A DNA stretch of 64,000 nt from an uncultured Bacteroidales bacterium (GCA_947164985.1 CAMUYI010000002.1:1-64000); one strand, 5' to 3'; shown: positions 16,002-25,647, counted from the stretch's first letter. Notes: generated from the sequence alone by a model not told the origin. Program-made: numbers and translations.

Positions 16002-16037
16002 TTGCACGATAAATTGCACGATAAATTGCACGATAAA
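16002..16037 (+). repeat. three perfect 12-bp tandem repeats at a start codon
   Basis: TTGCACGATAAA three times, 16002-16013, 16014-16025, 16026-16037. The last base is the A of the GxxExxY start codon. It fills most of the gap between the two genes. Confidence 0.95.
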
Positions 16038-16480
16038 TGGACAAAACCACCATCCATATGGTCCCGGAACCCCGCAAGTCCGAACTGGTGAAAGCCACCT
16101 ACGGCATCATTGGCGCGATGATCGAGGTGTATAAGAACCTCGGGGCCGGGATGCCGGAGTATATTTACCAAGAGGCGCTGCTAACCGAACTGCAAGCCAA
16201 CGGTTTCATCGCGCACAAGGAGTTGGAGTATCACCCCTTCTACAAGGGCAACCCCCTCAACGCCTACCTCAAAATGGATCTCGTTGTGGAGACGCCTATT
16301 GGCAATGTGATTGTGGAATGCAAGGCTTTGTCGGCTCTCACCGAACGGGAGCACTATCAAACGTTCGGCTACATGCGTGGAACGGGATGGCCTGTGGCGA
16401 TACTGGTCAATTTTGGTGCCAGTCCCCGTGCCCAGATCGAACGTTTTTATAATGACAACAACACCATCGCGGTGTTCTGA
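16037..16480 (+). CDS. GxxExxY protein (PD-(D/E)XK family)
   Basis: A 147-residue protein of the GxxExxY family, named after the motif seen here in GAGMPEYIYQEALLTELQ. The core LKMDLVVETPIGNVIVECKAL has the D...ExK arrangement of a PD-(D/E)XK fold. These small proteins are common in Bacteroidota; some authors suspect a nuclease role, but no activity is established. The start codon abuts the triple 12-bp repeat. A GGTGTT/AACACC hairpin covers the last codons (16460-16476). Confidence 0.9.
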   Translation: MDKTTIHMVPEPRKSELVKATYGIIGAMIEVYKNLGAGMPEYIYQEALLTELQANGFIAHKELEYHPFYKGNPLNAYLKMDLVVETPIGNVIVECKALSALTEREHYQTFGYMRGTGWPVAILVNFGASPRAQIERFYNDNNTIAVF

Positions 16481-16676
16481 TAAATGTTTTTGGCCGTTTT
16501 TTACATTGTTTTTGTAAAGCGGTTGAATATGAAATATTGGTGGTGTCGAATGGCTTGAATATGAAAACTTGTTTGCGATAGACAAGTCATCGATAGCACA
16601 GAACCGAAGGGTTAACCGCTGCGTTTTTGGTTAACTCGGAAATGATTAAAAAGAAAGGATATGTAACCAAAAACAC

Positions 16677-16795
16677 GGAATCAACGGTGCAAGCCACCTG
16701 TGCGTAAGACCAATAAGCTGCTTATGAGCAAGCTCCTAGACATCTTATTAGTCCTTCCGCACCGCAGGTACCGATAAATCGCCCCTGCTGATTCC
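16677..16795. ncRNA. candidate structured RNA, 6S-like rod
   Basis: Nested complementary segments across 119 nt: GGAATCA (16677) with TGATTCC (16789), CGGT (16685) with ACCG (16770), ACCTG (16696) with CAGGT (16765), TGCG (16701) with CGCA (16758), AAG (16706) with CTT (16754), and AATAAG (16712) with CTTATT (16744), closed by an apical region. A long rod with internal loops is the shape of 6S RNA, but no promoter is clear on either strand and the identification is only by shape. Either strand could be the RNA. Confidence 0.4.
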
Positions 16796-16797
16796 TC

Positions 16798-17123
16798 ACA
16801 AAAACGCACTACGTTTACAAAAAAGCGCTACGCTTTCAAAAACGTTATAGTGTGTCAAAACAAAGAAGTAATTAACGTACACCCCGCGTTGAGAACCGTT
16901 TTTGGGAGTGAAGTGAAACGAAACGCTTTTTTGATCTTTGGAATAGGAATTGGTTAGTGCAGGAATTGTGACAACGGAGGTTGAAAGTGAAATTGATGAT
17001 CAGGCTATCTGAAAATTTACTTTCAAGTAGACTGAGCAGCAATTGCACGCAAGGCTGATAAGCCGTAATTCCGAAATAACCAATACCTATGGTAAAGAGT
17101 TTTTGTAAGCGAAGCGCGTTTTT
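16798..17123. repeat. four dispersed copies of a 19-bp element
   Basis: Copies at 16800-16818 and 16819-16837 (tandem, reading AAAAACGCACTACGTTTAC and a variant) and two inverted copies at 16913-16931 and 17105-17123 (GTAAGCGAAGCGCGTTTTT type). The inverted copies flank the second folded RNA. The unit resembles the arm and T run of a terminator hairpin. Confidence 0.5.
16943..17100. ncRNA. candidate structured RNA upstream of wzt
   Basis: Closing stem ATAGG (16943) with CCTAT (17096) and ATTGGTTA (16949) with TAACCAAT (17087); then GGAATT (16962) with AATTCC (17077); then an inner hairpin TTGAAAGT (16981) with ACTTTCAA (17019), extended by AAATT with AATTT, with TCAG and CTGA closing the loop. 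Pairing is consistent over 158 nt. A weak -7-like GATCTTTG lies at 16933. It may be a free RNA or the leader of the polysaccharide operon. Confidence 0.4.
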
Positions 17124-17156
17124 GGTTTACTAATAACGTTTTTGGTTTACTAATAA
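17117..17156 (+). repeat. 20-bp tandem duplication before wzt
   Basis: CGTTTTTGGTTTACTAATAA occurs at 17117-17136 and 17137-17156. Related CGTTTTTGGTTAACT is at 16622 and an inverted GTAACCAAAAAC at 16663. It ends 25 bp before the wzt start. The remaining parts of 16481-17181 hold a 12-bp direct repeat (TTGAATATGAAA at about 16523 and 16556) and no gene. Confidence 0.85.
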
Positions 17157-17181
17157 AAAGAATTTAAAGAAAAAAATAGAT

Positions 17182-18459
<1,278 letters not shown>

Positions 18460-18477
18460 ATTTAATTAAACAAAGAT

Positions 18478-19500
18478 ATGCTGAATAATAAAGTAGTTTT
18501 GATTACCGGTGGTACCGGAAGTTTTGGAAAGAAGTTTGTGGAGGTGATCCTGCGGGATTATCCACAAGTGAAGAAAATCATCATCTACTCTCGCGGAGAG
18601 TTGAAGCAGTACGACATGCAGCAGAAGTATCCGCATGATAAGTATCCGCAGTTGCGGTTCTTCATCGGAGACGTGCGTGACTTGGAGCGACTGACGAGAG
18701 CATGCGAAGGTGTGGATGTGATTATCCATGCAGCGGCTATCAAGCAGGTAGATACGGCTGAGTATAATCCGGAGGAGTGCATCAAGACGAACGTACATGG
18801 TGCGCAGAACGTGATTAAGGCAGCGTTGGCTTGCGGTGTGCATGATGTAGTGGCGCTGAGTACCGATAAGGCTTGTGCTCCGATTAACCTGTATGGCGCG
18901 ACGAAGTTGACGAGTGATAAACTTTTCACAGCTGCAAACAACATCCGCGGCAGCAAGGATATCCGATTCTCGGTGGTTCGTTATGGCAACGTAATGGGTA
19001 GCCGCGGCAGTGTGATTCCGTTCTTTATCCGTAAGCGTGACGAGGGAGCTGAGTTCTTGCCGATCACCGATATGCGCATGACGCGATTCAATATCTCGTT
19101 GGAAGAAGGTGTAGCGATGGTGATGTACGCTATTGGTCATCATCTGGGTGGCGAGATTTTCATTCCGAAGATTCCGAGTTACAAGATCACGGATGTGGCA
19201 ACGGCTATTGCTCCGAACATCCCGCAGAAGGAAGTGGGCATCCGTCCGGGTGAGAAGTTGCACGAGGAGATGATCACCGTCACGGATGCACTGGACACGA
19301 TTGATTTGGGCAAATACTATGTGATCCTTCCGTCGGTATCGTTCACCCATACGCGAGAAGAGTTCATCGCGCACCATAATGCAAAGCCGGTACCCTTCGG
19401 CTTCCATTACTCGTCCGACTCGAACGACGACTGGGAAACCGTGGATTCGATGCGCGCTAAAATTCGTCAGTATGTAGATCCGAATTTTGAGGTTAAATAA
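18478..19500 (+). CDS. pseB: UDP-N-acetylglucosamine 4,6-dehydratase (inverting)
   Basis: A 340-residue SDR enzyme for the first step to pseudaminic acid: UDP-GlcNAc to the UDP-4-keto-6-deoxy-L-arabino sugar. The nucleotide motif GGTGSFGKK is at residues 11-19; the catalytic STDKACAPINLYGATK segment (Asp-Lys near 130, Tyr near 139) is the PseB/FlaA1 signature. VRYGNVMGSRGSV follows. It starts 18 bp after wzt and is followed by pseC across a heptamer array. FlaA1-type dehydratases also feed other L-sugars, but the neighbouring pseC/F/G/H/I genes settle the role. Confidence 0.95.
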   Translation: MLNNKVVLITGGTGSFGKKFVEVILRDYPQVKKIIIYSRGELKQYDMQQKYPHDKYPQLRFFIGDVRDLERLTRACEGVDVIIHAAAIKQVDTAEYNPEECIKTNVHGAQNVIKAALACGVHDVVALSTDKACAPINLYGATKLTSDKLFTAANNIRGSKDIRFSVVRYGNVMGSRGSVIPFFIRKRDEGAEFLPITDMRMTRFNISLEEGVAMVMYAIGHHLGGEIFIPKIPSYKITDVATAIAPNIPQKEVGIRPGEKLHEEMITVTDALDTIDLGKYYVILPSVSFTHTREEFIAHHNAKPVPFGFHYSSDSNDDWETVDSMRAKIRQYVDPNFEVK

Positions 19501-19515
19501 TAGCGCATCGAATAT

Positions 19516-19550
19516 TTGAGATTTGAGATTTTAAATTTTTGATTTAGATA
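19516..19550. repeat. heptamer array between pseB and pseC
   Basis: Units TTGAGAT, TTGAGAT, TTTAAAT, TTTTGAT, TTAGATA fill nearly the whole gap and end on the A of the pseC ATG. Confidence 0.85.
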
Positions 19551-20743
19551 TGAAACCTATTTCATACGGACATCAGTTAATTACTGACGAAGACATACAA
19601 GCCGTTGTCGAGACGTTGAAGTCTGACTACTTGACGCAAGGTCCGCGTATCCCGCAGTTCGAGAAAGAGTTTGCGGCATATCTCGGATGCGAGTATGCGT
19701 GTATGGTCAGCAACGGAACGGCAGCGCTCCATCTGTGCGCTATGGCGCTGGATATTCAGCCGGGAGATAAGGTGATTACGACACCTATCACGTTTGTCGC
19801 AAGTGCCAACGGCTTCCGTTATCAGGGCGCAGAGATCACGTTCTGCGATATCGACAGCAAAACCTTCCTGATGGATCTCGGTAAACTCGAGGAGATACTG
19901 AAAGCCAGTCCGAAAGGAACGTACAAAGCCGTTGTACCGGTGGACTTTGCCGGATATCCGATTGATGAGGAGCGTCTGCACCAACTCGCGCAGGAGTACG
20001 GTTTTGCTACGGTGATTGACTGTTGCCATGCTCCCGGAGGCTCGTGGACAGACAGCAAAGGCGAGAAGCAGATGATTGGCAACTGCAAGTATGCGGATCT
20101 GAGCGTGTTCTCGTTCCATCCGGTGAAGCATATCGCTGCCGGAGAGGGTGGTTGTATCACGACCAACCGTAAAGACTTATATGAGAAGGTGGCGCTGTAC
20201 CGCACCCATGGTATCACCAAAGATCCGGAGCGTCTGACGCGCAACGACGGAGGATGGTACTATGAAATGCAGGAGTTGGGCTACAACTACCGTATTACGG
20301 AGTTCCAAGCAGCCTTGGCATCGAGCCAGTTGAAGCGACTGGATTGGAGCATTGAGCGTCGCAACGAAATCGCTAAGAAATATGACGAGTCGCTGGATAA
20401 GTTGCCGATACTGATTCCGTATCGTCAGGAAGGAATCACCCATGCATTCCACCTGTATGTGATTGAGGTGCATCCGATGCGCAGAAAGGCCTTGTACGAC
20501 TATCTGCATGAGCATCAGATATACTCACAAGTGCTGTATATTCCGGCTCATACGATGCCGTACTATAAGTCCTTGGGTCATAGGGATGGCGAATGTCCGG
20601 TAGCTGAGGATTACTACAAGCGCTGCTTAGCACTGCCGATGTATCCTTCGTTGACAGACGAGGAACAGCAATATGTTATCGACACTATCTGGGATTTCTA
20701 TGCCAAATGTGGTCGCGAAGCAAAACCCATGATTGAAGATTGA
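19550..20743 (+). CDS. pseC: UDP-4-amino-4,6-dideoxy-N-acetyl-L-altrosamine transaminase
   Basis: A 397-residue DegT-type PLP aminotransferase that adds the 4-amino group to the PseB product. Marks: SNGTAALHLCAMAL, TPITFVASANGFRYQGAEITFCDID, and the PLP lysine in FSFHPVKHIAAGEGG near residue 190. Length and order after pseB match the family. The last codons (MIED) and stop lie inside a heptamer array that also contains the start of the next gene. Confidence 0.95.
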   Translation: MKPISYGHQLITDEDIQAVVETLKSDYLTQGPRIPQFEKEFAAYLGCEYACMVSNGTAALHLCAMALDIQPGDKVITTPITFVASANGFRYQGAEITFCDIDSKTFLMDLGKLEEILKASPKGTYKAVVPVDFAGYPIDEERLHQLAQEYGFATVIDCCHAPGGSWTDSKGEKQMIGNCKYADLSVFSFHPVKHIAAGEGGCITTNRKDLYEKVALYRTHGITKDPERLTRNDGGWYYEMQELGYNYRITEFQAALASSQLKRLDWSIERRNEIAKKYDESLDKLPILIPYRQEGITHAFHLYVIEVHPMRRKALYDYLHEHQIYSQVLYIPAHTMPYYKSLGHRDGECPVAEDYYKRCLALPMYPSLTDEEQQYVIDTIWDFYAKCGREAKPMIED

Positions 20744-20770
20744 AAATTGAAGATTGAAGAATGAAGATTG
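20731..20770. repeat. heptamer array supplying a stop and a start codon
   Basis: GATTGAA, GATTGAA, AATTGAA, GATTGAA, GAATGAA and part of a sixth unit. The TGA of pseC and the ATG at 20761 of the next gene are both within it. Confidence 0.9.
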
Positions 20771-21390
20771 CTACTAACATATCGCAGACGGATTTGGTGT
20801 ATATGACGGTGCACCAGTTGAGGAATTTCTTTCCGGTGTCGGAAGAGGAGTCGTTGTTGATGACGCAGAGCATGGAGCGTGTGATGCAGCGCGTGGAGAA
20901 GTGCTTCGACGGAACGACGAACAAGTACTATCATCGAGACGGAGAGGTATATTTCAATCCGTTCCATTCCGGACAGTATTGCATTTATCTGTACTGGTTC
21001 TCGCGCACTATCTTTGAGGCAGGGAATAGCTTCTTGGCAGATAAGATCTACTACCTCAATAAGATCATGCACGGTTGCGATATGTTTTATGAGGTGGAAT
21101 TGCCGGAAGTGTTTATGTTAGATCATCCGGTTGGTTCCGTAATCGGTAGAGGACACTTTGGTAACGGATTTACTTTTGGTCAAGGATGCACGATCGGCAA
21201 CAATAATAACATCTATCCGGTGATTGGTAGCAATGTAAAGTTATGTGCTAATGCAGCAATAATTGGTAATTGTCATATAGGCGACAATGTGACGATTGGC
21301 GCATACGCTTGTGTAAAAGACCAAGATGTTCCGGAAAATAGTATTGTATTTGGACAATCTCCGAATTTAATAATCAAGCCAAAGAAATGA
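20761..21390 (+). CDS. serine-acetyltransferase-like hexapeptide-repeat transferase
   Basis: A 209-residue protein: a helical N-terminal half like that of serine acetyltransferases and a C-terminal left-handed beta-helix (GSVIGRGHFGNGFTFGQGC, IGNNNNIYPVIGSNVKLCANAAIIGNC). DHPVGSVIGRG includes the usual catalytic His region. Similar genes lie in other surface-sugar loci, where they probably acetylate a sugar or make an activated donor. Within the pse cluster it might replace or add an acetylation step, but PseH is already encoded at 22924. It overlaps pseF by 4 bp (ATGA). Confidence 0.8.
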   Translation: MKIATNISQTDLVYMTVHQLRNFFPVSEEESLLMTQSMERVMQRVEKCFDGTTNKYYHRDGEVYFNPFHSGQYCIYLYWFSRTIFEAGNSFLADKIYYLNKIMHGCDMFYEVELPEVFMLDHPVGSVIGRGHFGNGFTFGQGCTIGNNNNIYPVIGSNVKLCANAAIIGNCHIGDNVTIGAYACVKDQDVPENSIVFGQSPNLIIKPKK

Positions 21391-22064
21391 AAAATTTGTG
21401 TATTATACCAGCCAGGGGTGGAAGCAAACGCATCCCGCATAAGAATATCAAGGAGTTTTTGGGTAAGCCTATTATTGCCTATTCGATAGAGGCTGCGCTA
21501 AAGAGTGGACTCTTTGATGAGGTAATGGTATCTACGGACGATGCGGAGATTGCATCTATTGCCAAGCAGTATGGCGCGTCTGTACCATTTATGCGTAGTG
21601 CTGAGACTGCGAATGATTTTGCGACTACAAGGGATGTGCTGAATGAGGTGCTGAATGAGTACCGGAAGCGCGGACAAGTGTTTGACGGAATGTGTTGTAT
21701 CTACGCTACTGCACCACTGATTGCAGCAGAAGACTTACAAGCAGCATATAAGTTGTTAAGCAGTTCGGACTTTGCATGTGTCTATCCGGTGGTGGAGTTT
21801 TCGTATCCGATATGGAGATGCTTGGATGTAGCGGAAGATGGTTCGATGAAACGTCACTGGCCGGAGTATGAGAATAGCAGAAGTCAGGATCTGCCGAAGG
21901 AGTATCATGATTCGGGTACTTTCTATTGGTATAAACTGAATGAGAGTGCTTTTGTAGATGGCGCAACCGGAGCTATTATCTTATCGGAAGATCGAGTTCA
22001 AGATATCGATAATGAGGTGGATTGGAAGTTGGCGGAGATGAAATTTGAATTGATGCATAAGTGA
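21387..22064 (+). CDS. pseF: pseudaminic acid cytidylyltransferase
   Basis: A 225-residue CMP-sugar synthetase that activates pseudaminate with CTP. The N-terminal IIPARGGSKRIPHKNIKEF and LKSGLFDEVMVSTDD motifs are those of NeuA/PseF. CCIYATAPLIAAEDL and SYPIWRCLD are PseF-like. It overlaps the upstream gene by ATGA and the downstream acyltransferase gene by GTGA, so translation is coupled. Confidence 0.94.
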   Translation: MKNLCIIPARGGSKRIPHKNIKEFLGKPIIAYSIEAALKSGLFDEVMVSTDDAEIASIAKQYGASVPFMRSAETANDFATTRDVLNEVLNEYRKRGQVFDGMCCIYATAPLIAAEDLQAAYKLLSSSDFACVYPVVEFSYPIWRCLDVAEDGSMKRHWPEYENSRSQDLPKEYHDSGTFYWYKLNESAFVDGATGAIILSEDRVQDIDNEVDWKLAEMKFELMHK

Positions 22065-22927
22065 TAGATCGGAATATACATATTGATTGGGTAGATGGCG
22101 CCAAGGGCGTAGCCATACTGTCTGTGATACTGCTGCATAGCTTGCCTTGTTTACGTGAGACAGGTTGGATGTGGCATATAGGTCAAGCCGTACCGGTGTT
22201 CCTGTTTATAACCGCGTATCTGGTATCGGTACGTATGGAATCAATTAAGACGTATTTTACGTTCGATCGGTTTGCGAGAATGCTAAAGAAAGTATTTGTG
22301 CCGTTCGTATTGGTGTTGATACTGCAAGTAGGTTGTTTGGCATTGGCCGATAAGGATTTATCCATCAAGGCAATTATACGAGATGGCGGCATAGGTCCCG
22401 GTTCGTACTATATATGGTTGTATCTGCAATCCTGGATACTGATACCGTTTATGGTATGGTTGGTTCGTAAGGTGCCGGTATGGGCATCCTGTTTGATTAT
22501 GCTGGCAATCTCCATGGTAGCTGAGTATGCGTTTGTGCCGATAGAGGATATTAAGTTCGTAGGAGATGTATATCGTTTGATGCCGATACGATACTTGATG
22601 GTATTGTATTTAGGTTGCGTATGGCCAATGTTGAAAGACAAACAAAAGTATATCTTCTATGGGTTAGCATTTGTATCTGCATTGTTGATATTAAATGATG
22701 TGTATCTTGTTGATAATATGTGGTTTGCGAACTCCTTTATGGGGGGGGGTGAAATCGTGCCTTCGTATTGGAATGGTTATCATTGGTATACGGCATTTTA
22801 TGTGGTTGCGCCTATCGCATTGTTGGAAAGGATACGCTATGCGGATATTTGGAAGCAGGCAGGTAAATATAGTTGGTATATCTTCCTGATGCAGATGATG
22901 TGTTTTTGTTTTTATGAGTTCGTATGA
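22061..22927 (+). CDS. membrane acyltransferase, family 3 (O-acetyltransferase)
   Basis: A 288-residue integral membrane protein of the acyltransferase-3 family with about nine to ten hydrophobic segments. The N-terminal WVDGAKGVAILSVILLHS has the family His; VFLFITAYLVS follows. Such enzymes O-acetylate surface sugars. It starts with GTG overlapping the pseF stop. A tract of nine G at 22741-22749 within the frame (encoding MGGGE, near residue 227) would switch the gene off if it changed length by one. Confidence 0.85.
   Translation: MIDRNIHIDWVDGAKGVAILSVILLHSLPCLRETGWMWHIGQAVPVFLFITAYLVSVRMESIKTYFTFDRFARMLKKVFVPFVLVLILQVGCLALADKDLSIKAIIRDGGIGPGSYYIWLYLQSWILIPFMVWLVRKVPVWASCLIMLAISMVAEYAFVPIEDIKFVGDVYRLMPIRYLMVLYLGCVWPMLKDKQKYIFYGLAFVSALLILNDVYLVDNMWFANSFMGGGEIVPSYWNGYHWYTAFYVVAPIALLERIRYADIWKQAGKYSWYIFLMQMMCFCFYEFV
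22741..22749 (+). repeat. G9 homopolymer inside an acyltransferase gene
   Basis: Nine consecutive G, in frame in this sequence. No other homopolymer of this kind was noticed in the locus. G tracts of this length are classic slipped-strand contingency sites in surface-sugar genes of Campylobacter and Neisseria. Confidence 0.85.
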
Positions 22928-24507
22928 TAGAGAAGCGTAAAGTATATTTTCGTGCAGATGCCGGACCGGAGATCGGTTATGGGCATTATATACGGAGTTT
23001 GGCTTTAGCAGATATGCTGAAGCAGGACTTCGATTGCACGATGTTTACGCAGATGCCGACGGATTATCAATTGCGAGAGTGTGAAGCAGTTTGTCCGATT
23101 GTGGCCTTGCCGGATGATGATAGCAAGTTTGAGAAGTTCTTAGAGTATCTAAGGGGCGATGAGATAGTCGTATTGGATAATTACTTCTTCACGACGGACT
23201 ACCAACGTGCTATCAAAGCGAAGGGTTGTAAACTTGTCTGCATCGACGATATGCATGATAAGCACTATGTGGCTGACGTAGTCATCAATCATGGCTGCAC
23301 CGATGCATCGCTCTTTGATGCAGAACCCTATACGCGCTTGTGCCTCGGAATGGATTATGCGCTACTGCGTCGTCCGTTCTGGAAACCTGCTAAATGTGAA
23401 CGTATACCGAAGACTTATGCTATTTGCTTTGGAGGTTCAGATGCATATAATATTACGTATAAGTATGCCAATGCGTTGAGTAAGAAGAATTGCAAGATTA
23501 TTGCAGTAGTAGGTGATAGCTATCAATATGAAGATACGTTAAAGGAATTACCGAATGTAGAGATTCGTAAACGTCTCTCTGCCGAAGAGATGGCGAGTTT
23601 GTTTAGTTCGGTAGAGAATGTTATATGCTCAGTTAGTACAACCTGTTACGAGGCTTTGCGATGTGGAGCACGGGTGTATGCAGGATGGTATGTAGATAAT
23701 CAAAAGGAAGTATATGAAATGTGGGCAAAGAATGGATACATATTGCCCTTAGGAAACTTGTGCGATAATGCATGTTCTTTAGAGGAATATACTGACACAT
23801 CAAAAATAGATTTTTCTGATAATGTAAGTAACATACTTTGTGTATTCAACGAGTTAGGAGATAATAAAATGAATGAGCTTTTTATCGATAGGCAGAAGGT
23901 ATATCAGTTAGACGGATTTGAGTTTATCAATTTTTGCTCTTTGCCTAAAGAAGAGTTGCTAAAGATATGTGATTGGCGTAATCATCCGTCTATTCGGATA
24001 AATATGTACAACCAGGACATCATACCTTATGACAACCATTTAGCATTTGTTCAATCTTTGAAGAGTAGGGATGATGCTTATTATTGGTTGGTTAAGCGAA
24101 AAGACAAGGATGTAGGTGTATTGGATCTGGTGGATATAGACATGGCTAATCGAAGAGCCGTGTTGGGATTCTATTTGCAACCCAATATGATCAGTTCCGG
24201 TATGGGATTTATGATATTAGGTGCTACTTATCGCTTTGCTACGGAAACTTTAGGTTTCAAAGAAGTATATGGAGAGGTTAAGAAGAGCAATGTCAATGCG
24301 CTTATCATAGATTATTATTGGGGAGAGCGGTTGAATGAGGAGGATTTGAATAATTTGGATAAAGTGGAATATATACGTTTTTCGCTGCATAGAGATGAAT
24401 TCTTAAAATCATATCATCAGAAGAATGATTTCAGGAAATTTCTGGAATTTGTAGCATTACATAAGGACTTAATTAATCGTTTAAAAGCATATGATGAACG
24501 AATTTGA
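22924..24507 (+). CDS. pseG-pseH: fused PseG hydrolase and PseH N-acetyltransferase
   Basis: A 527-residue two-domain protein. Residues 1 to about 300 are PseG, the UDP-sugar hydrolase: FRADAGPEIGYGHYIRSLAL with the likely catalytic His21, GMDYALLRRPFW, and CFGGSDAYN. Residues from about 318 (MNELFIDRQKVY) to about 490 are PseH, the GNAT that acetylates the 4-amino group: DWRNHPSIRINMYNQDIIPYDNHLAF and VLDLVDIDMANRRAVLGFYL. In most organisms these are separate genes; PseH precedes PseG in the pathway, so the fusion could channel the intermediate. The join has no clear heptamer array. The start overlaps the upstream stop by ATGA. Confidence 0.92.
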   Translation: MIEKRKVYFRADAGPEIGYGHYIRSLALADMLKQDFDCTMFTQMPTDYQLRECEAVCPIVALPDDDSKFEKFLEYLRGDEIVVLDNYFFTTDYQRAIKAKGCKLVCIDDMHDKHYVADVVINHGCTDASLFDAEPYTRLCLGMDYALLRRPFWKPAKCERIPKTYAICFGGSDAYNITYKYANALSKKNCKIIAVVGDSYQYEDTLKELPNVEIRKRLSAEEMASLFSSVENVICSVSTTCYEALRCGARVYAGWYVDNQKEVYEMWAKNGYILPLGNLCDNACSLEEYTDTSKIDFSDNVSNILCVFNELGDNKMNELFIDRQKVYQLDGFEFINFCSLPKEELLKICDWRNHPSIRINMYNQDIIPYDNHLAFVQSLKSRDDAYYWLVKRKDKDVGVLDLVDIDMANRRAVLGFYLQPNMISSGMGFMILGATYRFATETLGFKEVYGEVKKSNVNALIIDYYWGERLNEEDLNNLDKVEYIRFSLHRDEFLKSYHQKNDFRKFLEFVALHKDLINRLKAYDERI

Positions 24508-25240
24508 AAATAAAGTAGTTTGCCTTACCGGAGCTGATGGAGGTATAGGTAGAGCCATCACCAAGTTGTTTGCTGCGGCTGGAGCAGAGATGATATTGTG
24601 CAGTCTTGCGCAGACGGAATCGTATGATACGTTTCTGGAGGAGTTGAAAGCGCAGTATGGGGATAAGTTCCATCCGGTATATTTCGACTTGTCGGAAGAG
24701 GAGACTATCAAAGCCGGAATAGCTGAGATACGAGCGTTGAAACTCAAGATCAATGTGCTTATCAATAATGCCGGTATGCCGCATTTGGCAATACTGCCGT
24801 TTACGCGCATGAGCGATGCAAAGAAAGTATTCCAAGTAAACTACTTTGCGCAGATGCAGATTACGCAAGGATTGTTGAGTAGTATTGCGAAGGACGGTAC
24901 AGGAGTGATTCTCAATGCGGCATCCATTGCCGGTATTGACGGAGAGATAGGTAATGCGGTTTATGGAGCGACGAAAGCATCGATGATATTGTTTACCAAG
25001 GTGCTTGCGAAAGAATTAGCGTCGTCAAAGATTCGAGTGAATGCTGTGGCTCCGGGTTTGACGCAGACTCCGTTTGCAGATGCAATGGGTGATAAGGCAA
25101 AAGCATCGATGGAGAACCTTTCTATTATGCAACGTTTGGCAACACCGGAAGAAATCGCAAAGACGTATTTCTTCTTGGCTTCGGATGATGCATCGTTTGT
25201 CAACGAACAAGTAGTTCGTGTAGATGGAGGAGTAAAATGA
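24491..25240 (+). CDS. SDR-family oxidoreductase, FabG-like
   Basis: A 249-residue short-chain dehydrogenase. TGADGGIGRA is the NAD(P) motif, NNAGMPHLA and NAASIAGIDG precede the catalytic YGATKASMI (Tyr and Lys four apart), and a C-terminal SDDASFVNEQVVRVDGG is typical of FabG-like enzymes. It overlaps the end of pseG-pseH and is tightly coupled to the VOC, acyl carrier protein and ligase genes, which suggests it reduces a 3-oxoacyl or related thioester on the carrier protein. Confidence 0.9.
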   Translation: MMNEFENKVVCLTGADGGIGRAITKLFAAAGAEMILCSLAQTESYDTFLEELKAQYGDKFHPVYFDLSEEETIKAGIAEIRALKLKINVLINNAGMPHLAILPFTRMSDAKKVFQVNYFAQMQITQGLLSSIAKDGTGVILNAASIAGIDGEIGNAVYGATKASMILFTKVLAKELASSKIRVNAVAPGLTQTPFADAMGDKAKASMENLSIMQRLATPEEIAKTYFFLASDDASFVNEQVVRVDGGVK

Positions 25241-25647
25241 ATGGAATCTTAGAGTCGGCAAAGTTGCACCACTTAGGATGCTGCTGCTTAAACATAGCTA
25301 ACACACTACCAGTCATTCAGGATGTGTGGGGCGAACAGGACGGAACAACTATATTCGATCCGGAGCAGAACGTGAATGTATGTGTGGTGAATGGAAATGG
25401 CGTGATGTTAGAACTGTTGGAACCTGCAGATGAAACATCACCGGTATATAAGATAGCGCAAGGAAAACCATTCTCCGTATATCATTTCTGCTACGAAGTG
25501 CCCGATATGGAACAAACTATCAAGCAATGCCGAGCGAAAGGATTTATGCAAATATCAAAGATTACATACTCGAATGTGTTTAATGCACATGTATGTTTTC
25601 TGTATCATAGCAAATTAGGAATAATCGAATTATTACAAGCAATATGA
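25237..25647 (+). CDS. VOC-superfamily (glyoxalase-like) protein
   Basis: A 136-residue protein with a vicinal-oxygen-chelate fold pattern: LHHLGCCCLNIANTLPVIQDVWG at the start and VYHFCYEVPDMEQTIKQC in the middle, giving the His/Glu metal-ligand candidates. Methylmalonyl-CoA epimerase and glyoxalase I belong here. Embedded between the SDR and the acyl carrier protein with 4-bp overlaps on both sides, it may act on a carrier-bound or CoA-bound acyl group. The exact reaction is unknown. Confidence 0.8.
   Translation: MNGILESAKLHHLGCCCLNIANTLPVIQDVWGEQDGTTIFDPEQNVNVCVVNGNGVMLELLEPADETSPVYKIAQGKPFSVYHFCYEVPDMEQTIKQCRAKGFMQISKITYSNVFNAHVCFLYHSKLGIIELLQAI

Noticed and set aside
16002..16037. Short tandem repeats as the start of a CRISPR array
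   Set aside because: The 12-bp units are directly adjacent without spacers, and no cas gene is present.
16481..17181. Retron or diversity-generating element in the non-coding island
   Set aside because: No reverse transcriptase gene lies nearby on either side, and no template/variable repeat pair with adenine-specific differences was seen.
18466..19407. Long bottom-strand open frame opposite pseB
   Set aside because: It is a mirror of the pseB codon pattern; the top strand carries all SDR motifs.
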